A stretch of DNA of 64,000 nt, from NCBI GenBank assembly GCA_002422395.1, contig DIUY01000024.1:9699-73698 (forward strand). Direction: 5' to 3'. The translations under genes and the position numbers were made by a program. Position 1 is the stretch's first letter; each line of letters opens with the position of its first letter. Below, piece after piece: positions 43,696-53,079 of the stretch. Origin of the DNA: Methylococcaceae bacterium UBA6146. Lineage in GTDB: Bacteria > Pseudomonadota > Gammaproteobacteria > Methylococcales > Methylomonadaceae. A model generated the notes under the pieces. The model searched no databases and was not told where the DNA came from. It saw nothing but the letters and a program-made list of their open reading frames with translations.

Positions 43696-44475
43696 TTATT
43701 TTATCTTACCGGCAATGACCCCGTTGAACAGGTTACGCTGGACGCTATAATAGTTGTCTATCAAGGACATGGCGCTGAGCTTCTGGAGCTGGACATAGCC
43801 GCATAGGGCGGCGAACAGGTGGTTCCGGATTGCGGTCTTGCTGCGCACTTGGAAATGTTCAATGTTGCAAACCTGCTTGATGGCGCGGTGGCACTGCTCA
43901 ATATGCCAATGCCTGTCGTGCTGTTCGGTGAAGGTTTTCCGGTCAAGCGGCAAGCTGGTCGCCGTCGGGCAAGAAAACCGCATAATGGTGTGGCTGGTTT
44001 TTCAGCCAAGTCCGAAACAGTTTGACGTTGCCGAAGTCCTTGAGCCAAACCAGTAGGCCGCCGTCAGGGATGTCGAGCTTTTGGCCTTTGTCTACGGACA
44101 CGGTGCGGTTGTTTATGCCCTGTGGGTGCTTTTGATGGCGGACAGCAAACCCGGCGCGTGGTTTTTCACCCGCTTCAGGTTGTCCTCGCCGCTGTACCCG
44201 CTGTCGCCGACGCTCAACGCGCCACCTTTCAGGGCAAGGAGCGGAGCGGATTCGTGGTACAAATCCTTGCCCTCGTAGCGTTCCGGTTGTAGGGAACGGT
44301 TTGCGCTATCGTGGGAGATGTCCATCACGCCTGCCAGACGGCTGCAACTGCCGTATTGGGGTTCGCCCAGCAAGAAGCTGATATACATCGGCAAGGTGCA
44401 ACGGGCGGTGCTGGGGCAGGTGATTGTCCTGATCATAAGCGGGCCTTCCGGTGGCTGATGTGTGTGGGATTTCAA
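43696..44475 (-). pseudogene. Decayed DDE transposase (IS701/IS4-like)
   Basis: Three minus-strand frames together give one transposase: the N-terminal part from 44475 or 44436 (YISFLLGEPQYGSCSRLAGV), a middle part around 44110-43985 (LDIPDGGLLVWLKDFGNVKL) and a C-terminal part ending at 43696 (HWHIEQCHRAIKQVCNIEHF). Shifts occur near 44125 and near 43965, where there is also an in-frame stop. The catalytic region seems shortened after GDSGYSG. No terminal inverted repeats were identified. Not functional. Confidence 0.75.
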
Positions 44476-44497
44476 ACTCCATATTATAACTTCGCTG

Positions 44498-44686
44498 TCA
44501 ATGCGTAACTTCTATTCTCAGAGTTGAATCCACATTTGGAGTTTCATCTGATAGTCGTAATTCCTGCGGTGTGGCTGCTTTTTGTTTTTGGGAAAGGTAA
44601 GTTCCCGTCATTATCACTGCCATGATGGCCAAGTAAGCCACCGAGGCTATACGCCTGGCTTTTTTACTGTTTTCATAACTGTTCAT
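44498..44686 (-). CDS. Small single-helix protein, uncertain (62 aa)
   Basis: MNSYENSKKARRIASVAYLA leads into a hydrophobic helix (IMAVIMTGTYL) and a polar tail. A positively charged start followed by one membrane helix is sensible for a small inner-membrane protein, but the ribosome site is weak. It ends 22 bases from the transposase remnant and may have been clipped or created by that insertion. Confidence 0.4.
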   Translation of the reverse strand: MNSYENSKKARRIASVAYLAIMAVIMTGTYLSQKQKAATPQELRLSDETPNVDSTLRIEVTH

Positions 44687-44802
44687 CGTTAATGTCCCGT
44701 ATGAAATTAGGGATGAAATAATAAATAATCAGTGGTTGGATAAAGCTAGCCTTGGGCTGTCGCAACGGTGCTTTGTGTTCGCTGGCCCTTGTGTGCAAGG
44801 CA

Positions 44803-45597
44803 TTATTTCAAATTATCCGTCACATAAGGTTCAATCAACTGGTATATGAGCTGGTGCATTTTTGGGCTACCTGCAATCACATTGCCCGACACCATATACT
44901 TATCATTAAAAGAAAAGTCGGTGACTACGCCACCCGCTTCCTTGATTAACAAAATACCAGCGGCCATATCCCATTCCATAATGCCTATCTCCCAGAAACC
45001 ATCCAGACGTCCGGCGGCAATGTAAGCCAAATCCAGAGCGGCGGCGCCGGCACGGCGGATACCTGCACATTCGGTGGTCAAGGCGCGGAACATATTGGTG
45101 TAGGCGTCAAGATGCAAGTCGGTTTTAAAAGGAAAGCCGGTGCCGATTAACGCCCCTTTTAAGGTGGTTTGATTGGTCACTCTAAGACGGCGGTTATTTA
45201 ACATTGCGCCGCCGCCACGTTTGGCGGTGAACAGTTCATCCCGCAGGGGGTCATAAATGACGCCGACTTCCAGTTTGCCTTTGTGTTTTAACGCAATCGA
45301 AACCGCATATTGGGGGAAACCGTGCAGGAAGTTGGTGGTGCCGTCCAGCGGATCGATGACCCAGACGAAATCATTGCCTTCATGTTGGCCGCTTTCTTCT
45401 GCCAGAATGGCATGTTCGGGATAGGCCGTTTTGATAATGTTGATGATTTCGTGCTCTGCCATCCGGTCGACTTCACTGGCGTAATCATTTTTACCTTTTT
45501 GGTCGACGCGTAAATGACCGATATTGTCAGATGAACGAAGGATCAAGTCACCCGCGCTTCTGGCGGCGCGGACAGCGGTGTTTAACATCGGTTGCAT
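44803..45597 (-). CDS. suhB: Inositol-1-monophosphatase SuhB
   Basis: A magnesium-dependent phosphatase that hydrolyses inositol monophosphate and, in E. coli, also takes part in rRNA transcription antitermination with NusA. Metal-site motifs are ILAEESGQHE, WVIDPLDGTTNFLHG and EWDMAAGILLIKEAGG. Length 264, close to the 267 of E. coli SuhB. Divergent from trmJ, an arrangement conserved in many Gammaproteobacteria. Confidence 0.95.
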   Translation of the reverse strand: MQPMLNTAVRAARSAGDLILRSSDNIGHLRVDQKGKNDYASEVDRMAEHEIINIIKTAYPEHAILAEESGQHEGNDFVWVIDPLDGTTNFLHGFPQYAVSIALKHKGKLEVGVIYDPLRDELFTAKRGGGAMLNNRRLRVTNQTTLKGALIGTGFPFKTDLHLDAYTNMFRALTTECAGIRRAGAAALDLAYIAAGRLDGFWEIGIMEWDMAAGILLIKEAGGVVTDFSFNDKYMVSGNVIAGSPKMHQLIYQLIEPYVTDNLK

Positions 45598-45670
45598 AGG
45601 CTGAATTTATAATGAGCGGATAAAACGGCATAGAATAGCAAATTTTTTGATAGACTTAGCGACTTTTTCA

Positions 45671-46423
45671 ATGAAGGATGCCGCTTTGTTATCACATATA
45701 AAAATTGTTCTGGTTGAAACCACGCATCCCGGCAATATCGGTGCTGTTGCCCGGGCAATGAAGAATATGAAAATAACGAATCTATGTCTGGTTGCACCGA
45801 AATTTTTCCCCAACGCAGAAGCAACTTCGCGGGCTTCTGGCGCGGATGATGTGTTGGCAAGGGCGGTTGTTTGCCAAAGCTTGCCGGAAGCGATTGCAGA
45901 TTGCCAGTTGGTGATTGGTGCGAGTGCGCGGTGTCGGACTATCAGCTGGCCGGAAATGACGCCTAGACAGTGCGCTGAAAAAATCGCCAACAATGAGCCG
46001 CCGCAAAAAGTCGCAATTATTTTTGGCCGCGAAAATTCGGGTCTAAAAAATCATGAGTTGGATTTATGCCACTATTTGTTACGCATTCCGTGCAACAGTG
46101 AGTACAGCTCATTAAACCTTGCGGCTGCGGTGCAGGTCGTTTGTTATGAGCTGTTTGTCGCGGCCGGTGTTCAACAAGATGTGCAAATTGGTGATAAGGG
46201 CGAATGTCCGTTGGCAACGGCGGCGCAATTGGAGTCTTTTTACACACACTTGTATCAGGCATTGAATGATATTGGTTTTATGCAGCCCGGCAAGTCCCAG
46301 TCGATTATGCGCCGTTTGCGGCGTATTTATAATCGCATCCAGTTAGATACTAAAGAACTGGACATCCTGCGCGGCATTTTGCGGATGTCCCAAGATAACC
46401 AAGGGAAAAATGGGGGAGAATAA
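45671..46423 (+). CDS. trmJ: tRNA (cytidine/uridine-2'-O)-methyltransferase
   Basis: A SPOUT-fold enzyme that 2'-O-methylates position 32 in the anticodon loop. Motif 1 ETTHPGNIGAVARAMKNM, motif 2 IIFGRENSGLKNHEL and motif 3 IPCNSEYSSLNLAAAV are all intact. The ATG at 45671 (MKDAALLSHIKIVLVE) is preferred over a TTG at 45647. The last base of its stop is the first of the cysE ATG (TAATG), so the two are coupled, as in many relatives. Confidence 0.95.
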   Translation: MKDAALLSHIKIVLVETTHPGNIGAVARAMKNMKITNLCLVAPKFFPNAEATSRASGADDVLARAVVCQSLPEAIADCQLVIGASARCRTISWPEMTPRQCAEKIANNEPPQKVAIIFGRENSGLKNHELDLCHYLLRIPCNSEYSSLNLAAAVQVVCYELFVAAGVQQDVQIGDKGECPLATAAQLESFYTHLYQALNDIGFMQPGKSQSIMRRLRRIYNRIQLDTKELDILRGILRMSQDNQGKNGGE

Positions 46424-47193
46424 TGCTTGAACGGCTCAAAGAAGATATTGCATGTGTGTTTGAGCGTGACCCGGCAGCACAATCGGTGTTTGAGGTGATC
46501 ACCACCTATCCGGGTGTCCATGCGGTCATTATCCATCGCTTAAGCCATTATTGTTGGCAACATGGTTTTAAATGGCTGGCGCGGTTTATTGCCCATCTTG
46601 GCCGCTGGCTGACAGGGGTTGAAATCCATCCGGGAGCGGAGATAGGCAGGCGGTTTTTTATCGATCACGGTATGGGTGTGGTGATAGGCGAAACCGCCAT
46701 TATTGGTGATGACTGCACCTTATATCATGGCGTGACCTTGGGCGGGACAACCTGGAATAAAGGCAAGCGCCATCCGACTTTGCGCAATGGCGTCGTGGTT
46801 GGCGCCGGCGCGAAAATATTAGGGCCTATCGAAATTGGCGAGGATGCCAGGGTGGGGTCAAATTCAGTTGTTTTAAAGCCTGTTCCGGCCGGTGCGACAG
46901 TGGTCGGCATACCCGGCCATATCATTGATTCCAAAGCGAAAAAAGCAGGTGTAATGCTGGATGACATTGCCAGTAAGATGGATTTTGACCCTTACGGCTT
47001 GAAAGCGGATATGCCTGATCCGATTGCCAATGCAATTAACCGTATGCTTGAGCATATTAATTCGCTCGATAAACAGGTGGAAACCATGCAACAAGCGCTC
47101 AATAAGGCAGGGATTAATTGCCATGAGACGCCGCTAGGCAGGTTGGATGGCTGTGAAATAAACGATAGCTATGCAACAAAATCCAAAGAATAA
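46423..47193 (+). CDS. cysE: Serine O-acetyltransferase
   Basis: Acetylates serine from acetyl-CoA, giving the substrate for cysteine synthase. A helical N-terminal region (MLERLKEDIACVFERDPAAQ) precedes the left-handed beta helix (HPGAEIGRRFFIDHGMGVVI, GVTLGGTTWNKGKRHPTLR), with the catalytic His/Asp set in DHGMG and GDDCTLYHG. The extended C-terminus (to 256 residues) is rich in helix and differs from the E. coli feedback loop. Cysteine made from its product feeds the downstream desulfurase. Confidence 0.95.
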   Translation: MLERLKEDIACVFERDPAAQSVFEVITTYPGVHAVIIHRLSHYCWQHGFKWLARFIAHLGRWLTGVEIHPGAEIGRRFFIDHGMGVVIGETAIIGDDCTLYHGVTLGGTTWNKGKRHPTLRNGVVVGAGAKILGPIEIGEDARVGSNSVVLKPVPAGATVVGIPGHIIDSKAKKAGVMLDDIASKMDFDPYGLKADMPDPIANAINRMLEHINSLDKQVETMQQALNKAGINCHETPLGRLDGCEINDSYATKSKE

Positions 47194-47287
47194 AAATAAC
47201 TCCCCCATCCGTTTAATTTAGTTTAACCCGTTTATTTTATTACGGTTTTATCGGATAAACAGGGTGGGGTATTTGCCTCTATAATAG

Positions 47288-47315
47288 TTGACTATTTTGC
47301 TGGGTTAAGTATAGT
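47288..47315 (+). promoter_or_regulatory. Promoter and candidate IscR type 1 site
   Basis: TTGACT, a 16-base spacer and TATAGT form a good sigma-70 promoter about 40 bases before iscR. The overlapping sequence ATAGTTGACTATTTTGCTGG resembles the E. coli iscR promoter region bound by holo-IscR, which would give negative autoregulation. Confidence 0.65.
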
Positions 47316-47353
47316 AACCACACTATTTAACAGTATTTATCAAGGATTATTCT

Positions 47354-47845
47354 GTGCGCTTAACTACTAAAGGCCGCTATGCGGTGACAGCTATGCTGGA
47401 TTTGGCGTTCCATAGCCAAGTCAAGCCTGTCACCCTAGTAGACATTGCAACCCGTCAAACTATTTCTTTATCTTATCTTGAGCAATTATTTGCCCGTTTG
47501 CGCCGTGCTGGAATGGTCAAAGGCGTGCGTGGCCCAGGTGGCGGATATACCCTGTGCGGGTCGGCTAATGACATTAACATCGCCGATATTATTATGGCGG
47601 TGGATGAGCGGGTTGATTCCACTAAATGCGGTGGTGAAGCCAATTGCCAGAAACATCAGGCCTGTTTAACCCATGATTTGTGGATGGGCTTGAGCGAGCA
47701 AATCAGGGATTACCTAAAGGGTATAACTTTGGGGCAATTACTGGAAAAACATCATGTCCAGGGCGTTGCAAAAAGGCAAGAGCAGGATGCCGTGCGTGTT
47801 ATTGAAGTCCATCGCCACACAGAGGCCAATGCACCGGTATTATGA
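47354..47845 (+). CDS. iscR: Fe-S cluster regulator IscR (Rrf2 family)
   Basis: Winged-helix repressor of Fe-S assembly genes. MRLTTKGRYAVTAMLDLAFH is the IscR signature; cluster ligands Cys92, Cys98, Cys104 and His107 lie in STKCGGEANCQKHQACLTHD at the same numbers as in E. coli. It starts with GTG and has a 163-residue length typical of the family. The stop overlaps the cysteine desulfurase start (ATGA). Confidence 0.96.
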   Translation: MRLTTKGRYAVTAMLDLAFHSQVKPVTLVDIATRQTISLSYLEQLFARLRRAGMVKGVRGPGGGYTLCGSANDINIADIIMAVDERVDSTKCGGEANCQKHQACLTHDLWMGLSEQIRDYLKGITLGQLLEKHHVQGVAKRQEQDAVRVIEVHRHTEANAPVL

Positions 47846-48951
47846 TTTATTTGGATAATAATGCCACCACGCCCATTGATGAGCGGGTGCTGGATGCGAT
47901 GTTACCCTTTCTTAAAAACTACTATGGCAACGCTTCTAGCCTATATCGTCTGGGTAGGTTGTCAAGAACTGCCATAGACATCGCCCGTGGGCAGGTTGCC
48001 GCTCTGGTCGATATCCGGTCTGAGCAAGTCATTTTTACCAGTGGCGGAACTGAAGCCAATAACTTGGCGCTGACCGCTTTGCCGCCGCAAGCCAAACTTG
48101 CTATTTCCGCGATTGAGCATCCTTCTGTCACTGAGCCCGCGTTGCAGCTAAAAAATAAAGGGCATGGCTTAAGCATTATTGCCGTTGATAGCAGTGGCTA
48201 TATTATGCAAGAGGCGATTGACGGGCTGCTTCAATGCCCGCCAGCATTGGTTTCAATCATGCTGGCTAATAATGAAACCGGTGTTGTTCAGGATGTCGCC
48301 CGCTATGCCGGACAATTAAGGGCGCATGGTGTCAAGGTTCATACCGATGCGGTGCAGGCTTTAGCTAAAATGCCTGTATCATTTAAGCGGCTTGGTGTGC
48401 AGCTGATGTCATTGTCCAGCCATAAAATTTACGGGCCTAAAGGTTGCGGTGCGTTGGTGGTCGAGAAAGGCACCGCGATAGCTCCGGTTTTGCTCGGTGG
48501 AGGGCAGGAGCAGGAACTTAGGGCGGGGACAGAAAATGTCGCCGCTATTGTCGGTTTTGGTAAAGCCGCTGAACTTGCTAAGCTCGAACTGGACGCCCGC
48601 ACTGAATATTTGCTGAAACTAAGGTGTTTGTTGGAACAGAATCTCGAAACTATACCAGGTTTGATGTTATTTTCTAGGGACGCAAACCGCTTGCCGAATA
48701 CGGTGCAGTTTGGCATTCACGGTATGGATGGGGAAATGTTGTTGATGAGGCTCGATCAAAAAAGTATCGCGGTTTCCAGTGGTTCAGCATGCGCTAGTTC
48801 TGGAGGCAAGCCCAGTCCGGTGTTAACCGCCATGGCAATGGACGAAGCGCTTGCCAAAAGCGCAATCCGTATTAGCCTTGGAAAGACCAATACGGAAGTG
48901 GAAGTCATACAATTTATTAATGTATTAAAAAGCCTGCTGTGTCAGGTATAA
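47842..48951 (+). CDS. iscS: Cysteine desulfurase (IscS/NifS family)
   Basis: PLP enzyme that takes sulfur from cysteine. MIYLDNNATTPIDERVL, the pyridoxal lysine in LMSLSSHKIYGPKG, GGGQEQELRAGTENVAAIVG and the mobile catalytic-Cys loop SSGSACASSG are present. At 369 residues it lacks about 35 residues compared with canonical IscS (404), mainly at the C-terminus, and is closer in size to NifS-like or IscS2 enzymes. It is coupled to iscR and precedes iscA by 10 bases; no iscU lies between. Confidence 0.92.
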   Translation: MIYLDNNATTPIDERVLDAMLPFLKNYYGNASSLYRLGRLSRTAIDIARGQVAALVDIRSEQVIFTSGGTEANNLALTALPPQAKLAISAIEHPSVTEPALQLKNKGHGLSIIAVDSSGYIMQEAIDGLLQCPPALVSIMLANNETGVVQDVARYAGQLRAHGVKVHTDAVQALAKMPVSFKRLGVQLMSLSSHKIYGPKGCGALVVEKGTAIAPVLLGGGQEQELRAGTENVAAIVGFGKAAELAKLELDARTEYLLKLRCLLEQNLETIPGLMLFSRDANRLPNTVQFGIHGMDGEMLLMRLDQKSIAVSSGSACASSGGKPSPVLTAMAMDEALAKSAIRISLGKTNTEVEVIQFINVLKSLLCQV

Positions 48952-48961
48952 AGAGGAATCT

Positions 48962-49288
48962 ATGTCTGTGACATTAACAGAAAATGCCGCCCGGCAAGTT
49001 AAAAAACAGCTTGAAAAGCGGGGCAAAGGTATTGGTTTAAAATTGGGCGTAAAGAAATCGGGTTGTTCCGGTTATGCCTATATGCTTGATTATGCCGATA
49101 ATATTGATGAAAGTGATGCGGTTTTTGAAGGCTTTGGCGTTAAAGTCATCGTGCCGCAAAGCGCTCTCGAGTTGGTCGATGGCATAGAATTGGATTATCG
49201 TAGGGAAGGCATAAATGAAGCGTTTCAGTTTAATAACCCGAATGTGAAGGGCACATGTGGTTGTGGGGAAAGCTTTTCTGTCGCTTGA
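48962..49288 (+). CDS. iscA: A-type iron-sulfur carrier IscA
   Basis: A HesB/IscA-type protein of 108 residues. The three conserved Cys are in KKSGCSGYAY and VKGTCGCGESF. It carries Fe-S clusters to apo-proteins. Third and apparently last gene of the iscR operon; hscB, hscA, fdx and iscX do not follow. GGCAAC..GTTGCC just after the stop lacks a U-tract. The next gene, clpX, is convergent. Confidence 0.94.
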   Translation: MSVTLTENAARQVKKQLEKRGKGIGLKLGVKKSGCSGYAYMLDYADNIDESDAVFEGFGVKVIVPQSALELVDGIELDYRREGINEAFQFNNPNVKGTCGCGESFSVA

Positions 49289-49431
49289 TAATGGCAACGG
49301 CTGATGCCTAGGCTTGTTGCCGTGGTGCTACAATTTTTATCTGGCTGCATAGCCAAAACAGGTTACTGGATTGGCTATGTATTTTTGAATGGCTTTACGT
49401 TTTCTGATGAAACCGTTGTATACGTAGGTAA

Positions 49432-50703
49432 TCAGGATTCGGAAGCTGCTTTCCGTTGTTCTGTCTCGTAAATCAAGTAAGGTTCGGTTTCGCCTAGCAC
49501 GACGCTTTCATCAATGACGACTTTGCTGATATTGTCTGCTGATGGCAGCTCGTACATTGTGTTTAACAGGATGTTTTCAACAATAGTCCTAAGACCCCTG
49601 GCGCCTGTTTTTCTTTGCATTGATTTACGTGCAATTGCACCTAAAGATTCATCCCTAAATTCCAGTTCAGCGCCTTCCATTTCAAACAAATGTTTGTATT
49701 GTTTGATTAGCGCGTTTTTAGGTTCGGTCAGGATTTGCACTAAAGCTTGTTCGTCGAGTTCTTCCAAGGTGGCGACTATGGGCAGGCGGCCAACAAATTC
49801 AGGGATTAATCCGTACCTGATTAAATCTTCAGCTTCTACTTCAGCAAATAGCTGGCCTGTGTTTTTGGTCTCATCCTTGCCTTTTACTTCGGCAGAAAAA
49901 CCGATGCCGCCTTTTTCTGAGCGGGCTTTGATTATTTTATCCAAGCCAGCAAACGCGCCGCCGACAATAAACAAGATGTTGGCGGTGTTGACCTGCAAGA
50001 ATTCCTGTTGTGGGTTTTTGCGGCCGCCTTGCGGTGGTACTGAGGCAATGGTGCCTTCAATCAATTTTAGCAATGCCTGCTGTACACCTTCACCGGAGAC
50101 GTCGCGGGTAATCGACGGGTTGTCGGCTTTTCGGGTGATTTTGTCGATTTCGTCGATATAAACAATGCCTGTTTCGGCTTTTTCGACGTCAAAATCACAT
50201 TTTTGCAGAATTTTCTGGATGATGTTTTCGACGTCTTCGCCTACATAACCCGCTTCAGTCAATGTTGTTGCATCGGCAATAGTAAAAGGCACATCCAGTA
50301 ATCGCGCTAGGGTTTCAGCCAGTAAAGTTTTGCCTGAACCGGTCGGGCCAATTAACAAAATATTACTTTTGGCCAGTTCGACTGAATCCTTTTTGGCTTT
50401 GCTGCGTAACCTTTTATAGTGGTTATAAACGGCTACGGCCAGAATTTTTTTTGCGCGCTCCTGGCCGATCACATAGCTATCGAGCTCTTCTTTTATTTCT
50501 TTAGGTTTGGGCAATTCATTGCCGCCTAATAACGAAGCGTCTTCTTGCAATTCATCTTTGATGATGTCATTACAAAGCTCCACGCATTCATCACAGACAT
50601 AAACGGATGGGCCTGCTATCAGTTTGCGCACTTCATGCTGGCTTTTGCCGCAGAAGGAGCAATAAAGCAGTTTGTCGTCATCTTTGTGTTTGTCGTTATT
50701 CAT
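49432..50703 (-). CDS. clpX: ATP-dependent Clp protease ATP-binding subunit ClpX
   Basis: AAA+ unfoldase that recognises substrates and feeds them to ClpP. The N-terminal zinc finger (YCSFCGKSQHEV and VCDECVELCND) is intact. Walker A GPTGSGKTLLAETLARL, Walker B IVYIDEIDKI, pore loop GYVGEDVE, the ClpP-contact IGF-type loop (GGIGF) and sensor regions are present. 423 residues, standard length. Last gene of tig-clpP-clpX; the usual lon does not follow. Confidence 0.97.
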   Translation of the reverse strand: MNNDKHKDDDKLLYCSFCGKSQHEVRKLIAGPSVYVCDECVELCNDIIKDELQEDASLLGGNELPKPKEIKEELDSYVIGQERAKKILAVAVYNHYKRLRSKAKKDSVELAKSNILLIGPTGSGKTLLAETLARLLDVPFTIADATTLTEAGYVGEDVENIIQKILQKCDFDVEKAETGIVYIDEIDKITRKADNPSITRDVSGEGVQQALLKLIEGTIASVPPQGGRKNPQQEFLQVNTANILFIVGGAFAGLDKIIKARSEKGGIGFSAEVKGKDETKNTGQLFAEVEAEDLIRYGLIPEFVGRLPIVATLEELDEQALVQILTEPKNALIKQYKHLFEMEGAELEFRDESLGAIARKSMQRKTGARGLRTIVENILLNTMYELPSADNISKVVIDESVVLGETEPYLIYETEQRKAASES

Positions 50704-50769
50704 TACTTGTCATTTCCCGCAAACATCATCAATTATGCTGGTCTGGCTTGGGTTTATCAAAATCTGGCG

Positions 50770-51417
50770 TTACAGTTCAGCAATTGCTGTCCGATTTGAT
50801 AAGACCTTATCAATAAGCCCGTAACTTACCGCATCATCGGAGCTTAAAAAGTTATCCCTATCAGTGTCTTGCTGAATTTTTTCTATGGGCTGCCCTGTGT
50901 GATAGGCCAAGACTTTATTAAGCTTGTCTCGGATTAACAGGATTTCTCTGGCATGAATGTCAATGTCAGACGCCTGTCCCTGATAACCGCCTAGCGGTTG
51001 GTGGATCATCATTCTTGAATGTGGCAGGCAATACCGTTTGCCTTTAGTGCCGCCCGTCAGGAGCAATGCGCCCATGCTGGCCGCTTGGCCGATACACATG
51101 GTGCTGACATCTGGTTTGATGAATTGCATGGTGTCATAGATTGACATGCCGGCAGTCACCGAACCACCAGGGGAATTGATGTACAGATGTATGTCTTTAT
51201 CAGGGTTTTCTGATTCTAGAAACAACAACTGGGCGACCACCAAGTTAGCCATGTAATCTTCAACTTGGCCGACTAGAAAAATAACCCGCTCTTTTAATAG
51301 CCGCGAGTAAATATCGAAAGAACGCTCGCCTCTGGCGGTTTGTTCAATAACGATAGGCACTAACCCGCCGGCCGCTTGTGGTGCTATCGACTGGTTTATT
51401 ATCTGTGATTTATACAT
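50770..51417 (-). CDS. clpP: ATP-dependent Clp protease proteolytic subunit
   Basis: Serine peptidase forming the double-heptamer chamber. Catalytic triad: Ser in CIGQAASMGALL, His in MMIHQPLGGYQGQA, and the Asp in the IQQDTDRDNFLS segment. The proteolytic domain is preceded by a short propeptide (MYKSQIINQSIAPQAAGGL). It lies 9 bases after tig and 66 before clpX in the conserved operon. Confidence 0.97.
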   Translation of the reverse strand: MYKSQIINQSIAPQAAGGLVPIVIEQTARGERSFDIYSRLLKERVIFLVGQVEDYMANLVVAQLLFLESENPDKDIHLYINSPGGSVTAGMSIYDTMQFIKPDVSTMCIGQAASMGALLLTGGTKGKRYCLPHSRMMIHQPLGGYQGQASDIDIHAREILLIRDKLNKVLAYHTGQPIEKIQQDTDRDNFLSSDDAVSYGLIDKVLSNRTAIAEL

Positions 51418-51426
51418 TGCAGCCCC

Positions 51427-52728
51427 TTATTGTTGCTGTTGATCCATAATTGCGCTAAAAGTTGTTGGTTCTTCCGATAGGGTCGCTTGCGTCACTAGCC
51501 AGTCTACAGTTTGGTCTTCCAGCACCATTTGTTGGACATCGTTGAGGCGTTTTTTGTCAGCGTAATACCAGTTGATAACATCGTCGGGCTGTTCATAGCT
51601 GCTTGCCATATCTTCAACTGCGGTGCGTACTTTGCCCTCATCCAGTGTGATATTGTTTTTTTGGATGATCTCGCCAAGAATCAATCCTAATGCAACGCGA
51701 CGTTTGGCCTGTTCTTCAAAAACATCGCGCGGCAATTGCAGGTCTTCCAACTTCATTTTTTGCCGCTTAGCCGTATCGATATAAGGTTTCATCAGATTTT
51801 CGACTTCTTCGTCGATTAATGTGTTCGGTACGGCTGGCTGAATTGCCTCGTATAAAGCGTCCATCAGGGCATTTTTAAATTTTCCGCGCAGTGCCTGCGC
51901 GAGTTCCCGCTCCATATTGTTTCTGACATCGTCGCGGAAAGACGCTAATGTGCCATCCTCGATACCATAGCTTTTAATGAAATCAGCATCTATTTCAGGT
52001 AGCACTGGTTCTTCAATTTTGATTACCTCAACTTCGAATTCAGCAGCTTTGCCTGCGAGTTTAGTGTTGCCGTATTGCTCTGGGAAAGTCGCTTCAAAAG
52101 TTTTGGTTGCCCCCGTTTCAAGGCCGATAAGGTTGTCTTCGAAGCCTGGAATCATCTGATTGGCGCCAATTTCGACGGGATAATCATCCACACGGCCATT
52201 AGTAAACACTTCATCGCCCTCTTTTCCGGAAAAACTAATGGTGATGCGGTCTTGTTGCTGCGCAGGCCGCTCGACCACAACCCAGCTCTTCTTTTGTGTC
52301 CTTAATTTTTCAATCATGCTGTCAACATCAGTGTCTTCAACAGTTGCAACTGGACGGGTGGCTTTCAGCTGCGTGACGTTAGCCAATGATATTTCGGGAT
52401 AGACCTCAAAAACGGCGGTGTACTTGAAGCCATCAGTTTCGTCTAAGGCGTCAATATGGGGATGCCCCGCTGGCTTTAAATTTTCATTTTGCAATGCTTC
52501 GTAGTAGGTGGTTTGGATTAAGTCACCGGCTATTTCGCCGCGCACCCGTTCGCCATACATTTTTTTTATAACATGCTGAGGTGCTTTGCCTGGACGAAAA
52601 CCATCGACTTTAACTTCGCGTGCTAACGACTTTAGGCGTACTGCGATTTTTTCTTGAACCACTTCCTCAGGCACGCTAACGGTCATTTTTCGGCTTAATT
52701 CTGATGTCTTTTCGACAGAAACTTGCAT
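51427..52728 (-). CDS. tig: Trigger factor
   Basis: Ribosome-associated chaperone and peptidyl-prolyl isomerase. Ribosome-docking loop GFRPGKAPQHVIKKMYG in the N-terminal domain, FKBP-type domain around residues 150-245 (QDRITISFSGK, IPGFEDNLIGLETGATKTF) and a helical SurA-like C-terminal domain to residue 433. Length matches E. coli (432). It heads the tig-clpP-clpX operon, behind a co-oriented tRNA-Leu gene. Confidence 0.97.
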   Translation of the reverse strand: MQVSVEKTSELSRKMTVSVPEEVVQEKIAVRLKSLAREVKVDGFRPGKAPQHVIKKMYGERVRGEIAGDLIQTTYYEALQNENLKPAGHPHIDALDETDGFKYTAVFEVYPEISLANVTQLKATRPVATVEDTDVDSMIEKLRTQKKSWVVVERPAQQQDRITISFSGKEGDEVFTNGRVDDYPVEIGANQMIPGFEDNLIGLETGATKTFEATFPEQYGNTKLAGKAAEFEVEVIKIEEPVLPEIDADFIKSYGIEDGTLASFRDDVRNNMERELAQALRGKFKNALMDALYEAIQPAVPNTLIDEEVENLMKPYIDTAKRQKMKLEDLQLPRDVFEEQAKRRVALGLILGEIIQKNNITLDEGKVRTAVEDMASSYEQPDDVINWYYADKKRLNDVQQMVLEDQTVDWLVTQATLSEEPTTFSAIMDQQQQ

Positions 52729-52817
52729 GTTTTTACCTCATAATAAGGAAGATACCGATAACCGGTGGGAGCAATCTGGAAAGGTAGCTATGAAAAGCTA
52801 CCTTATAATGATCTAAG

Positions 52818-52902
<85 letters not shown>

Positions 52903-53079
52903 ACTTTGAATGAACTTACTATTTTAGCCGCTTTTGCAGGATGACAACAAGCTATAATTTAACTATTGGCCGCTAATTTAAGCATCAGCCGTTATTTTGC
53001 AACTGTATAATAAAATAACCGATACCATTATAATGGTGTCCCTGCCTATTTTTCAGGTCTGTTTTTTATCTGAGCCGTT

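Noticed and set aside
43819..44278. Plus-strand open frames across the transposase remnant
   Set aside because: They are reverse shadows of the minus-strand transposase fragments.
49292..49320. Hairpin after iscA as a terminator
   Set aside because: GGCAAC..GTTGCC has a long loop and no following U-tract.
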